Positions 6,782 through 14,189 of a stretch of DNA of 14,189 bases are shown here, in pieces. The number at the start of each line of letters is the position of its first letter. The first letter of the stretch is position 1. Made by a program: the position numbers and the translations under genes. This DNA comes from Methanothrix sp. (GTDB lineage Archaea; Halobacteriota; Methanosarcinia; Methanotrichales; Methanotrichaceae), in assembly GCA_028688175.1 (NCBI GenBank), contig JAQTYS010000006.1, positions 12,995 through 27,183 on the forward strand, read 5' to 3'. Below the pieces are notes generated by a model. The model was not told where the DNA came from, did not search any database, and worked only from the letters and a program-made list of their open reading frames with translations.

Positions 6782-7144
6782 TTCAATTATTACATTTCAT
6801 TTTGATTTTTACTATCTACTATATATATAAAATTTATATGTATGTATGGTATGTGTTGGTCACATCTATTAGCTGATATATTTGATTACCACAATGTTCT
6901 AATAGTTAAAATAGTTATTATGTTTTATAATCTGGTGATGTCCTTGATACTAGAAAAATATGTAGTATTGGTACTATTTTTGTTAATGATATTTTTATCA
7001 TGTGCATCGAGTGAAGAATTAAATACAAGTCCCGGATCTCTTTTCTCGCCCGGTCCCTTGGTGTTGCCATCAGCTATCGCAAACGATGTAAATGCAAGTG
7101 GGCGTGCGATCACCGCAACTATTGAAACGGCGGCTGATATCATG
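6782..7144 (+). repeat. 5' constant block, copy 2
   Basis: Second copy of the upstream/signal/N-terminal-motif block. Its distal TATA match is at 6824-6833. It has drifted more than copies 1 and 3 inside the S-G-R-A-I-T-A-T-I-E-T coding part, mostly by synonymous changes. Confidence 0.8.
6906..6939 (+). promoter_or_regulatory. proximal A/T box and ribosome site of array gene 2
   Basis: TTAAAATA is at 6906-6913 and GGTGAT at 6934-6939, giving 38 and 4 nt spacing to the TTG at 6944. A frame open from ATG 6842 would begin upstream of the proximal box and inside the conserved noncoding block. Confidence 0.5.
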
Positions 7145-10100
7145 GGTAAAGTAGATCAGGAGAATGGCGATCTGTATGATCTGGGATTACTTCCCAATTC
7201 TGCCGATTCTGTATCCAATCTGCCTCTGGCAGATGCGAAGAGTTCTGTGACGGAAATAACAGTACTGCTTAATGCAGGAAATTATAGCATCACAAAGGAT
7301 AAGGATGGATATGATGTCATTAAGATGGATGGCTTTCCAACTAAGTATCTAACCGGAAAACCTCTTCTGCCTAGAGGCATTTCAAAGGTTTTGCTCCCTC
7401 CTAATGTCGATTATTCCACGCTACGGCTGGAAGTAGTCTCAGAGGAAAAGCAGATATTAGACGGGACGTATAATATTCGACCGGCATCCGAAGATCTACC
7501 ACAATCGGAAAATTCGGGGGCGATCAATGTGACATCTCAAAACGAGACAATAATCGATGATGTCTACCGCACGGATGCCGCCTATCCAGATAGCTATGTT
7601 AATTTATTGCCACCATCTCAAATGAGGAAATGGGTATTTGTTCCGGTGGAATTTATTCCATTCCAATACAATCCCGTCCAGGGTACTTTGACCTTAATCA
7701 ACTCTGTTAAAGTGAAAATATCTTATGAATTGAATGAAATGTCCAGCGCAGATGAGTCCTCTCTCTTAAAAGATACTGTCTTTGATAGCTTAGCGCCTGA
7801 GATGTTCATCAACTATGAAGAGATGGGCGGTCTGTATTTGGACCAGAGGGTAGCCAGCTTCGCACCTAGTGCAACAGGAAGATATGTCATCATCACTACC
7901 AATGCCATAAGATCCGGCAGTACTAAGCTAAATTCGTTCATTGACCATAAACAATCACTGGGCTATACTGTCAGCGTTGTGACGGAGACTGATTTCGGGG
8001 GTCTGACCGGTCAATATCCCAACAATAGGGCGGAGAAGATCAGGGAATGGCTGAAGAATAACTACGTCTCCCTTGGCATCAAATACGTACTATTGATAGG
8101 AAATCCATCACCATACGAATCTGGTGAAGGTGATATCCCCATGAAAATGTGCTGGCCGCGCTACGGTGCTGGTGATCGCAATGAGAATGCACCCACAGAT
8201 GCATTTTATGCCGATCTAACCGGCAACTGGGACAGCGATGGAGATGGCTATTATGGCGAATGGTCGGACTTTACAGCGTCTGGTGGCGTGGACTTCTCTC
8301 CGGAGGTCTATGTGGGAAGAATTCCTGTCTACGGCGCAGATTATGTCACATTAGATAACATCCTGCAAAAGACGATTAACTACGAGATATCCGGCAGCAC
8401 TGCCTGGAGGAAGAATGCTCTTCTGCCCATGAGTTTTTGTGATGTCGATACGGATGGTGCGTACTTGGGCGAACAGATGAAGAACAACTATCTATCCCCC
8501 AATAGCTACTCTTCCTGGAGAATGTACCAGCATGTTTTTTCCGGATACTGCACGTTGGATTCGGTATTTTCCAGTGAGGAAAACCTGAGAGGAGGCAGCG
8601 TTATGCCCAATCGCTGGGCCGGTAACGATTTTGGGATAGTCGGCTGGTGGGGAGGTGGTGATAACCAAGATGCCTATGTTTATGACTACTGCAGTTGGGG
8701 GGTATTCATGGGAAGCGGCAATGCACTCAGCCTTGACGATACTCATCCTTCTTTCACCTATCAATGCTCCTCTTGGAATGGTCGTCCTGAAGATGCATAC
8801 AACCTGCAATATGCTATTCTCAAGAATGGTGGTATCGCTACCGTTTCAGCTACCAGGGGCTCATGGTATTATAGAGGACAGACCGACTTCGTCATGACCA
8901 CTAGCAATGCGGGAATAGGTTATGAATATGTGAAGCGACTGGTCCAGGAGACGGCTGCAGCCGATGCTTTGATGCAAGTTAAGTCAAGCATGACACCGGG
9001 GAATCAGGCTAGGCTGATGAACTTCTTTGTCATCAATGTCTACGGTGATCCTTCCGTTTCCATAAAAAATCCGTCCATTCCATCGACCTGGACTTCCCTT
9101 GGCGGGTATTTAACCTCGAAGCAAAGTGCCATAACGGATAGCCAGGGCAGAAGGCATGTCTTCGTCAGGGGCGCAGACAATGCGCTGTGGGATAATGTGG
9201 ATGGCTCCTGGGTTTACATTGGCGGAACTCTGACCTCGGCACCCTATGCAGCCAAGGATAAAAACGGCCGAATACATATTGTCGTTCGTGGTGCAGACTA
9301 TGCATTATGGGACTATGTATTCGATACTGCAAGCTGGACTGGCAGTTGGAAGGGCCTGGGCGGCTATCTCGGCTCTATGGCGACAGCTTCCATGGAGCCG
9401 ACCTATGGTGTCTGGATGAAGATTGTTGTCAGAGGCGGCGATAATTCACTGTGGCTTTGCGAATTCAATGTCGATGATCTGTCAACATATAACTGGATTG
9501 GTTTTGGCGGGTATCTAAATAGCTGGCCGTTTGTGATCTTCGACCAGGATAGCCGCATGCATGTCTTCGTTGCCGGCGGAGACAATGCTCTCTGGGATAA
9601 TCGGGGTATTCTCTCCTCTGGGGTATATTACCACAATTGGCATAGTTTGGGCGGCATCATGCAAGATGCACCCTTCAGCACCCTGGAGCTGGGCTATAAT
9701 GGTTACTTGTTGGCTATGGTTCGTGGATCGGACAATGCTCTATGGATAGCCGACATCTATGCCAAGAGCGATCCGGAGACATGCAACTGGATAGGCTTTG
9801 GCGGCGTCCTTGCATCTGAGCCGTTTGCATCAACAGATACCTCAGGCAGAGTTCATACCTTTGTTCGGGGCAGTGATGGCGCTATGTGGGAGAATGTCTT
9901 TTCCAGCAATCCCTGGAATCCGTCGGGTGCGCAGTGGATAGGATATGGTGGGAGCATTAACATATGGTCGCCGCAGGCATTGATGGATGGCCAGACCTAT
10001 GCCTATGTACAGGGACTAGATAATGCAATGTGGCGCAAGGTGTTTATTACCTCGGTCGCGTCGTCCGCCGTCGGGGAGGCATCCGGAAAAGTGGACAGTC

Positions 10101-10153
10101 TTGTCGAGGCGGTGACCTTGGTGGAGGGGGCTACTGGTTCCTCAAAAGTGTGA
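6944..10153 (+). CDS. secreted C25 (gingipain-type) peptidase homologue with PLL-like propeller, probably catalytically inactive (array gene 2)
   Basis: This 1069-residue protein (numbered from the TTG) has the constant signal/leader, then a C25-type propeptide (about 100-306, with G-K-P-L-L-P-R-G and L-L-P-P). The C25 domain spans about 311-710, including A-P-T-D-A-F-Y-A-D-L and the acidic, probably calcium-binding loop D-S-D-G-D-G-Y-Y-G-E. Seven propeller blades (714-1036) and the constant tail (1037-1069) follow. The catalytic G-H-G motif of the family reads G-G-G here (G571), and the nucleophile in C-x-N-G reads S-W-N-G (S610); gene 3 keeps both residues. The frame is otherwise intact and not degraded, so it looks like a maintained pseudoprotease or a recently inactivated copy. 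It could bind the same surface without cutting. An in-frame ATG at 6842 adds 34 implausible residues and was rejected. Confidence 0.87.
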   Translation: MILEKYVVLVLFLLMIFLSCASSEELNTSPGSLFSPGPLVLPSAIANDVNASGRAITATIETAADIMGKVDQENGDLYDLGLLPNSADSVSNLPLADAKSSVTEITVLLNAGNYSITKDKDGYDVIKMDGFPTKYLTGKPLLPRGISKVLLPPNVDYSTLRLEVVSEEKQILDGTYNIRPASEDLPQSENSGAINVTSQNETIIDDVYRTDAAYPDSYVNLLPPSQMRKWVFVPVEFIPFQYNPVQGTLTLINSVKVKISYELNEMSSADESSLLKDTVFDSLAPEMFINYEEMGGLYLDQRVASFAPSATGRYVIITTNAIRSGSTKLNSFIDHKQSLGYTVSVVTETDFGGLTGQYPNNRAEKIREWLKNNYVSLGIKYVLLIGNPSPYESGEGDIPMKMCWPRYGAGDRNENAPTDAFYADLTGNWDSDGDGYYGEWSDFTASGGVDFSPEVYVGRIPVYGADYVTLDNILQKTINYEISGSTAWRKNALLPMSFCDVDTDGAYLGEQMKNNYLSPNSYSSWRMYQHVFSGYCTLDSVFSSEENLRGGSVMPNRWAGNDFGIVGWWGGGDNQDAYVYDYCSWGVFMGSGNALSLDDTHPSFTYQCSSWNGRPEDAYNLQYAILKNGGIATVSATRGSWYYRGQTDFVMTTSNAGIGYEYVKRLVQETAAADALMQVKSSMTPGNQARLMNFFVINVYGDPSVSIKNPSIPSTWTSLGGYLTSKQSAITDSQGRRHVFVRGADNALWDNVDGSWVYIGGTLTSAPYAAKDKNGRIHIVVRGADYALWDYVFDTASWTGSWKGLGGYLGSMATASMEPTYGVWMKIVVRGGDNSLWLCEFNVDDLSTYNWIGFGGYLNSWPFVIFDQDSRMHVFVAGGDNALWDNRGILSSGVYYHNWHSLGGIMQDAPFSTLELGYNGYLLAMVRGSDNALWIADIYAKSDPETCNWIGFGGVLASEPFASTDTSGRVHTFVRGSDGAMWENVFSSNPWNPSGAQWIGYGGSINIWSPQALMDGQTYAYVQGLDNAMWRKVFITSVASSAVGEASGKVDSLVEAVTLVEGATGSSKV
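7868..9082 (+). repeat. C25 catalytic module, copy 1 (inactive version)
   Basis: This 1215-bp block, beginning at the codons for S-A-T-G-R-Y-V-I-I, is duplicated without length change at 11381-12595. The flanking propeptide-coding region upstream is far more divergent between the two genes. Confidence 0.8.
9083..10153 (+). repeat. propeller + tail module, copy 2
   Basis: 1071 bp, colinear with the module of gene 1. Compared with gene 3 I count about two dozen amino-acid changes over the seven blades by eye. Confidence 0.85.
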
Positions 10154-10162
10154 CTTCTGGTG

Positions 10163-10209
10163 GGCTACGGGCGGATGGAGGAGTTCCTCCTAGCCGGTTT
10201 CCTTTTTTT
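10163..10209 (+). terminator. hairpin terminator of array gene 2
   Basis: The outer stem GGCTA/TAGCC (10163-10167 with 10191-10195) is unchanged. The inner stem here is GGAGG/CCTCC with loop AGTT, one base pair different from gene 1 yet still paired. T7 follows at 10203-10209. Confidence 0.6.
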
Positions 10210-10232
10210 ATTTATCAAATCCTTCTGCAAAA

Positions 10233-10588
10233 ATTACATTTCATTCCGATTTTTACTATCTATGCTATGTATAAAATTTACACGTATGTATAGTATATAT
10301 TAGTCACATCTATTAGCTGATATATTCGATTACCACAATGTTTTAATATTTAAAATAGTTATTATGTTTTCTAATATGGTGATGTCCTTGATACTAGAAA
10401 AATTTGTAGTATTAGTACTCTTTTTGTTAATGATATTTTTATCATGTGCATCGAGTGAAGAATTAAATACAAGTCCAGGATCTCTTTTCTCGCCCGGTCC
10501 CTTGGTGTTGCCATCAGCTATCGCAAGCGATGTAAATGCAAGTGGGAGAGCAATCACGGCAACTATCGAAACGGCTGGAAATATTATG
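10233..10588 (+). repeat. 5' constant block, copy 3
   Basis: Third copy, slightly shortened at its left end. Its distal TATA match (TATAAAATT) is at 10270-10278. In the coding part it matches copy 1 over the S-G-R-A-I-T-A-T-I-E-T codons more closely than copy 2. Confidence 0.8.
10350..10383 (+). promoter_or_regulatory. proximal A/T box and ribosome site of array gene 3
   Basis: TTAAAATA is at 10350-10357 and GGTGAT at 10378-10383, again 38 and 4 nt from the TTG at 10388. Confidence 0.5.
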
Positions 10589-13500
10589 GTCAGTTCCGAT
10601 ATCCCCCAAGACTCTGGTGATCAGAAAGCACTTGGAATTCTCCCGGTAACTGCAAGGCTCGGGCCAAAGGATCTCTCTGATGCCTTTGGGACGACAAAAG
10701 CTGCGGCTTTTGGCCCGTCCTTTGCAGAAAATTCCGGCACGGCAAGTGTTGTTGAGAGCACCGCAAATGAAATGACTATCCAACTCAATTCCCAAGAATA
10801 CAATATCACAAAGGATGCCGATGGCTATGACGGCATTGATATGAATGACTTTGCCATTAAATATATCACGGGAGAGCCAATGCTGCCCAGCAGAAACGTG
10901 AATGTTCTTCTCCCGCCAAATGTCAATATTTCCAGCATCAAATTGGAGGTTATTTCAGAAAATACGAGACTGCTTGATGGTGCTTATAATATCCGACCGT
11001 CTCCCGAACCAAGAATCTCAGCATCCAATGATACGTACAATTTCAGCAATAAGAATTTCGATGTGAGAAGCGCCGTCTATATGAACGATACATGGTATCC
11101 ACAGGAGAATATTCTTCTATTGCCATACTCGCAGATGAGAAAATGGACGTTTGTACCCATTCAGTTCATACCCTTCAAGTACAACCCCGTCCAAAAGACT
11201 CTGACCTTAATAGAAAATGCTACCGTAAAGATTTCATACGATCTGCAACCCTTGCCTAGTGCTGAGACATCGGCTATTTTGAATGATGCGGTGATGGATG
11301 ACCTGGCGCCGGGTATGTTCATTAATTATGATGAATTGAAAGATTCATATATTGCACAGGCTTCTGCCAATACCGTCCCAAGTGCAACTGGCAGTTATGT
11401 CATAATCACTACCAATGCCATAAGATCCGGCAGTACTAAGCTAAATCCGTTCATTGTCCATAAACAATCACTGGGCTATACTGTCAGCGTTGTGACGGAG
11501 ACTGATTTCGGGGTTCTGACAGGTCAATCTCCCAACAATAGGGCGGAAAAGATCAGGCAATGGCTGAAGAATAATTACGTCTCCCTTGGCATCAAATACG
11601 TACTATTGATCGGAAATCCAAAACCATATGAATCTGGTGAAGGTGATATCCCAATGAAAATGTGCTGGCCGTGCTACGGTGCTGGTGATGGCGATGAGGA
11701 TGCACCCACAGATGCATTTTATGCCGATCTAACCGGCAACTGGGACAGCGATGGAGATGGCTATTATGGTGAATGGTCGGACTTTACAGCGTCTGGTGGC
11801 GTGGACTTCTCTCCAGAGGTCTATGTGGGAAGAATTCCTGTCTACGGCGCAGATTATGTCGCATTAGATAACATCCTGCAAAAGACGATTAACTATGAGA
11901 CATCCGGCAGCACTGCCTGGAGGAAGAATGCTCTTCTGCCCATGGGCTTTTCTGATGGCGGTACGGATGGTGCGTACTTGGGCGAACAGATGAAGAACAA
12001 CTATCTAACCCCCAATAGCTACTCTTCCTGGAGAATGTACCAGCATGGTGTTTCCGGATCATGCACGTTGGATTCGGTATTTGCCAGTGAGGAAAACCTG
12101 AGTTGGGGCAACGTTATGCCCAATCGTTGGGCAGGTAACGATTTTGGGATAGTTGGTTGGTGGGGACATGGTGATAACCAAGGTGCTTATGTTTATGACC
12201 ACTGCAGTTGGGATATATTCATGGAAAGCGGCAATGCACCCAGCCTTGACGATACTCATCCTTCTTTCACCTATCAGTGCTCCTGTTTGAATGGTTATCC
12301 TGAAGATGCAAACAACCTGCAATATGCCATTCTCAAGAATGGTGGTATCGCTACCGTTTCAGCTACCAGGGTCTCATGGTATTATGATGGACAGACCGAC
12401 TTCGTCATGACCACTACCAATGCGGGAATAGGTTATGAATATGTGAAGCGACTGGTCCAGGAGACGGCTGCAGCCGATGCTTTGATGCAAGTTAAGTCAA
12501 GCATGACACCGACGGAGCAGGAATGGCTGATGAACTTCTTTGTCATCAATGTCTACGGTGATCCTTCCGTTTCCATAAAAAATCCGTCCATTCCATCGAC
12601 CTGGACTTCCCTCGGCGGGTATTTAACCTCGAAGCAAAGTGCCATAACGGATAGCCAAGGCAGAAGGCATGTCTTCGTCAGGGGCGCAGACAATGCGCTG
12701 TGGGATAATGTGGATGGATCCTGGATTTCGCTTGGCGGAATTCTGACCTCGGCACCCTATGCTGCCAAGGATAAAAACGGCCGAATACATATTTTCGTTC
12801 GTGGTGCGGACTATGCATTATGGGACTATGTATTCGATACTGCAAGCTGGACTGGCAGTTGGAAGGGCCTGGGCGGCTATCTCAGCTCTATGGCGACAGC
12901 TGCCATGGAGCCGACCTATGGTGTCTGGATGAAGATTGTTGTCAAAGGTGGCGATAATTCACTGTGGCTTTGCGAATTCAATGTCGATGATCTGTCATCC
13001 TACAACTGGATTGGTTTAGGTGGGTATCTAAATAGCTGGCCGTTTGTGATCTTCGACCGGGATAGCCGCATGCATATCTTAGTTGCAGGCGGCGACAATG
13101 CTCTCTGGGATAATCGGGGCGTTCTCTCCTCTGGGGTATATTACCACAATTGGCATAGTTTGGGCGGCATCATGCAAGATGCACCCTTCAGCATCCTGGA
13201 GCCGGGCTATAATGGTTACTTGTTGGCTATGGTTCGTGGATCGGACAATGCTCTATGGATAGCCGACATCCGTGCCAAGAGCGATCCGGAGACCTGTAGC
13301 TGGATAGGCTTTGGCGGCGTCCTTTCATCTGAGCCGTTTGCATCAACAGATACCTCAGGCAGAGTTCATACCTTTGTTCGGGGCAGTGATGGCGCTATGT
13401 GGGAGAATGTCTTTTCCAGCAATCCCTGGAATCCGTCGGGTGCGCAGTGGATAGGTCATGGTGGGAGCATTAACATATGGTCGCCGCAGGCATTGCTGGA

Positions 13501-13666
13501 TGGCCCAACCTATGCCTATGTACAGGGACTAGATAATGCAATGTGGAGCAAGATGTTTATTACCTCGGTCGCGTCGTCCGCCGTCGGGGAGGCATCCGGA
13601 AAAGTGGACAGTCTTTTCGAGGCGGTGACCTTGGTGGAGGGGGCTACTGGTTCTTCAAAAGTGTGA
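10388..13666 (+). CDS. secreted C25 (gingipain-type) cysteine peptidase with PLL-like propeller (array gene 3)
   Basis: The product is 1092 residues from the TTG. After the constant leader there is a linker unlike that of gene 2, then a C25 propeptide (about 125-325; N-I-T-K-D-A-D-G-Y-D, G-E-P-M-L-P). The catalytic domain (about 334-733) contains H594 in W-W-G-H-G-D and, 39 residues later, C633 in C-L-N-G, the expected His/Cys dyad of gingipain-clan enzymes. The loop D-S-D-G-D-G-Y-Y-G-E probably binds calcium. Seven PLL/DUF346 blades (737-1059) and the constant 33-residue tail follow. It is expected to be made as a secreted zymogen that cuts proteins near its glycan target; cleavage specificity cannot be read from the sequence. 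C631 lies two residues before the nucleophile and is shared with gene 2. The ATG at 10364 is the alternative start. Confidence 0.9.
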   Translation: MILEKFVVLVLFLLMIFLSCASSEELNTSPGSLFSPGPLVLPSAIASDVNASGRAITATIETAGNIMVSSDIPQDSGDQKALGILPVTARLGPKDLSDAFGTTKAAAFGPSFAENSGTASVVESTANEMTIQLNSQEYNITKDADGYDGIDMNDFAIKYITGEPMLPSRNVNVLLPPNVNISSIKLEVISENTRLLDGAYNIRPSPEPRISASNDTYNFSNKNFDVRSAVYMNDTWYPQENILLLPYSQMRKWTFVPIQFIPFKYNPVQKTLTLIENATVKISYDLQPLPSAETSAILNDAVMDDLAPGMFINYDELKDSYIAQASANTVPSATGSYVIITTNAIRSGSTKLNPFIVHKQSLGYTVSVVTETDFGVLTGQSPNNRAEKIRQWLKNNYVSLGIKYVLLIGNPKPYESGEGDIPMKMCWPCYGAGDGDEDAPTDAFYADLTGNWDSDGDGYYGEWSDFTASGGVDFSPEVYVGRIPVYGADYVALDNILQKTINYETSGSTAWRKNALLPMGFSDGGTDGAYLGEQMKNNYLTPNSYSSWRMYQHGVSGSCTLDSVFASEENLSWGNVMPNRWAGNDFGIVGWWGHGDNQGAYVYDHCSWDIFMESGNAPSLDDTHPSFTYQCSCLNGYPEDANNLQYAILKNGGIATVSATRVSWYYDGQTDFVMTTTNAGIGYEYVKRLVQETAAADALMQVKSSMTPTEQEWLMNFFVINVYGDPSVSIKNPSIPSTWTSLGGYLTSKQSAITDSQGRRHVFVRGADNALWDNVDGSWISLGGILTSAPYAAKDKNGRIHIFVRGADYALWDYVFDTASWTGSWKGLGGYLSSMATAAMEPTYGVWMKIVVKGGDNSLWLCEFNVDDLSSYNWIGLGGYLNSWPFVIFDRDSRMHILVAGGDNALWDNRGVLSSGVYYHNWHSLGGIMQDAPFSILEPGYNGYLLAMVRGSDNALWIADIRAKSDPETCSWIGFGGVLSSEPFASTDTSGRVHTFVRGSDGAMWENVFSSNPWNPSGAQWIGHGGSINIWSPQALLDGPTYAYVQGLDNAMWSKMFITSVASSAVGEASGKVDSLFEAVTLVEGATGSSKV
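11381..12595 (+). repeat. C25 catalytic module, copy 2 (intact dyad)
   Basis: 1215 bp, the same length as the module at 7868-9082 and very similar in sequence. The His codon CAT is at 12167-12169 and the Cys codon TGT at 12284-12286; the other copy has GGT and TCT at these sites. Confidence 0.8.
12596..13666 (+). repeat. propeller + tail module, copy 3
   Basis: 1071 bp, colinear with copies 1 and 2. The first blade differs locally (W-I-S-L-G-G instead of W-V-Y-I-G-G), restoring the family consensus. Confidence 0.85.
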
Positions 13667-13675
13667 CTTCCGGTG

Positions 13676-13719
13676 GGCTACGGATGGATGGGGAGTCCTC
13701 CTAGCCGGTATTCTTTTTT
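13676..13719 (+). terminator. hairpin terminator of array gene 3
   Basis: The outer stem GGCTA/TAGCC is kept (13676-13680 with 13702-13706). The inner stem is weaker, GGGG/CTCC with one G-U pair. T6 is at 13714-13719. Confidence 0.5.
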
Positions 13720-13735
13720 CTTATCCGATAATTCT

Positions 13736-13794
13736 AAAAAATGAGCGCAAGTATTAATAGTATAAAAAAGTATTTAGTATGTTCTGAAGGTGAT
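13736..13794 (+). promoter_or_regulatory. promoter and ribosome site of array gene 4
   Basis: The element AAAAATGAGCGCAAG is followed by TATAAAAAA (13761-13769), a good TATA box 38 nt before the ATG. GAAGGTGATC, a near-ideal ribosome site, precedes the ATG with GGTGAT at 13789-13794 and four bases of spacing. Gene 4 lacks the long upstream block of genes 1-3. Confidence 0.65.
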
Positions 13795-13798
13795 CTAT

Positions 13799-14189
13799 AT
13801 GATACGAGATAGCTTAGGAAATGCTATATTAATAACTTTTATTTTATTTTTATTATGTGTTACCTGTGAGGGCTCAACCGGAAATTCAGGATCGCTTTCC
13901 TCGCCCGGTCCTCTATTATTGCCTCTAGTTACTGCAAGTGATGGAAATACAAGCGGAAGGGCAATTGATGCATCTATCGAGACCGCTAGTAATATTATGG
14001 TCAGTGCTGGTGAAATCTCGCGTCTTGGCGAACAAGAGGCACTTGGCACGACTCAGACGGCTGCATCCCACCCGTCCTTTGCAGATAATATCAACGAAGC
14101 GAATGTGGTTTTGGGAGCTGCAAATGAAATATCTATTCAATTCGAATCAAATACTTATAATATTACGAAAGATGCGGGTGGCTATGACT
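13799..14189 (+). CDS. secreted C25-type peptidase paralogue, N-terminal part only (array gene 4)
   Basis: The first 130 residues are visible; the gene leaves the window. ATG at 13799 has a strong ribosome site. A hydrophobic signal segment (about 7-20) ends in C-V-T-C. It is followed by G-S-L-S-S-P-G-P, S-G-R-A-I and I-E-T-A-S-N-I-M, which align without gaps to residues 31-67 of the gene 3 product. Next come a linker shorter than that of gene 3 and the beginning of the C25 propeptide (I-Q-F, then Y-N-I-T-K-D-A-G-G-Y-D). A C25 peptidase and propeller are expected beyond the edge, by analogy only. Its signal peptide and promoter are clearly diverged from genes 1-3, so it is the older or outgroup member of the array. 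Confidence 0.78.
   Translation, partial: MIRDSLGNAILITFILFLLCVTCEGSTGNSGSLSSPGPLLLPLVTASDGNTSGRAIDASIETASNIMVSAGEISRLGEQEALGTTQTAASHPSFADNINEANVVLGAANEISIQFESNTYNITKDAGGYD

Noticed and set aside
6842..6943. N-terminal extension of array gene 2 from ATG 6842
   Set aside because: The first 26 residues come from the conserved upstream block, which is noncoding in genes 1 and 3; they would put charged and polar residues ahead of the signal peptide.
5602..13666. Tandem repeats that could be taken for a CRISPR array or satellite DNA
   Set aside because: The repeats are 1-kb coding modules and propeller blades in frame; there is no short repeat-spacer regularity and no cas gene.
4093..13666. Mobile element origin of the duplicated blocks
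   Set aside because: No transposase, terminal inverted repeats or target-site duplications were seen at the block borders; unequal recombination between direct repeats is sufficient.

Overview
The window looks archaeal, most likely from a methanogen of the Methanosarcinales/Methanotrichales type; a Methanothrix-like source is my guess and is not proven. The reasons are TATA-type promoters, short GGTGA-like ribosome sites, oligo-T stops, AT-rich spacers around roughly half-GC genes, frequent ATA and AGG/AGA codons, and large secreted proteins that combine peptidase, SdrD-B-like and lectin-like propeller domains. There are no RNA genes, transposases or CRISPR arrays. Every gene encodes a predicted exported protein. 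All but one of the intact genes carry a seven-bladed propeller of the PLL/DUF346 type (blade motif F-V-R-G-x-D-x-A-L-W followed by W-x-x-L-G-G); the partial gene at the right edge ends before that region.

Left part (1-3774): the end of a plus-strand propeller gene (1-124) converges on a two-gene minus-strand operon. The first operon gene (3774 to 2260) is a secreted metzincin/matrixin-like zinc peptidase. The second (2254 to 230) is a secreted protein with a low-complexity N-terminal region and a seven-repeat propeller. They are 5 nt apart and look translationally coupled. Their N-terminal regions look distantly related.

Centre (3775-4092): a divergent promoter region.

Right part (4093-14189): a tandem array of four plus-strand paralogues. 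Each has the same signal peptide/leader block. Complete copies also share a nearly identical propeller, a 33-residue C-terminal tail and a terminator-like hairpin. The middle differs: gene 1 has an SdrD-B-like domain plus a papain-type (C1A) peptidase, and genes 2 and 3 have a gingipain-type (C25) propeptide and peptidase. Gene 4 starts like gene 3 and runs off the window. Gene 3 keeps the C25 His and Cys. In gene 2 the corresponding residues are Gly and Ser, so it is probably a catalytically dead paralogue.

Together the locus reads as a surface-acting protease/lectin island in which a constant targeting and binding chassis carries exchangeable protease heads, with a two-polypeptide version (metallopeptidase plus propeller protein) facing it. 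A role in attacking or remodelling glycan-coated surfaces is inference. For the four array genes I propose a TTG start (ATG in gene 4), because the ribosome site, an upstream A/T box and the protein alignment all fall at identical spacing from it.
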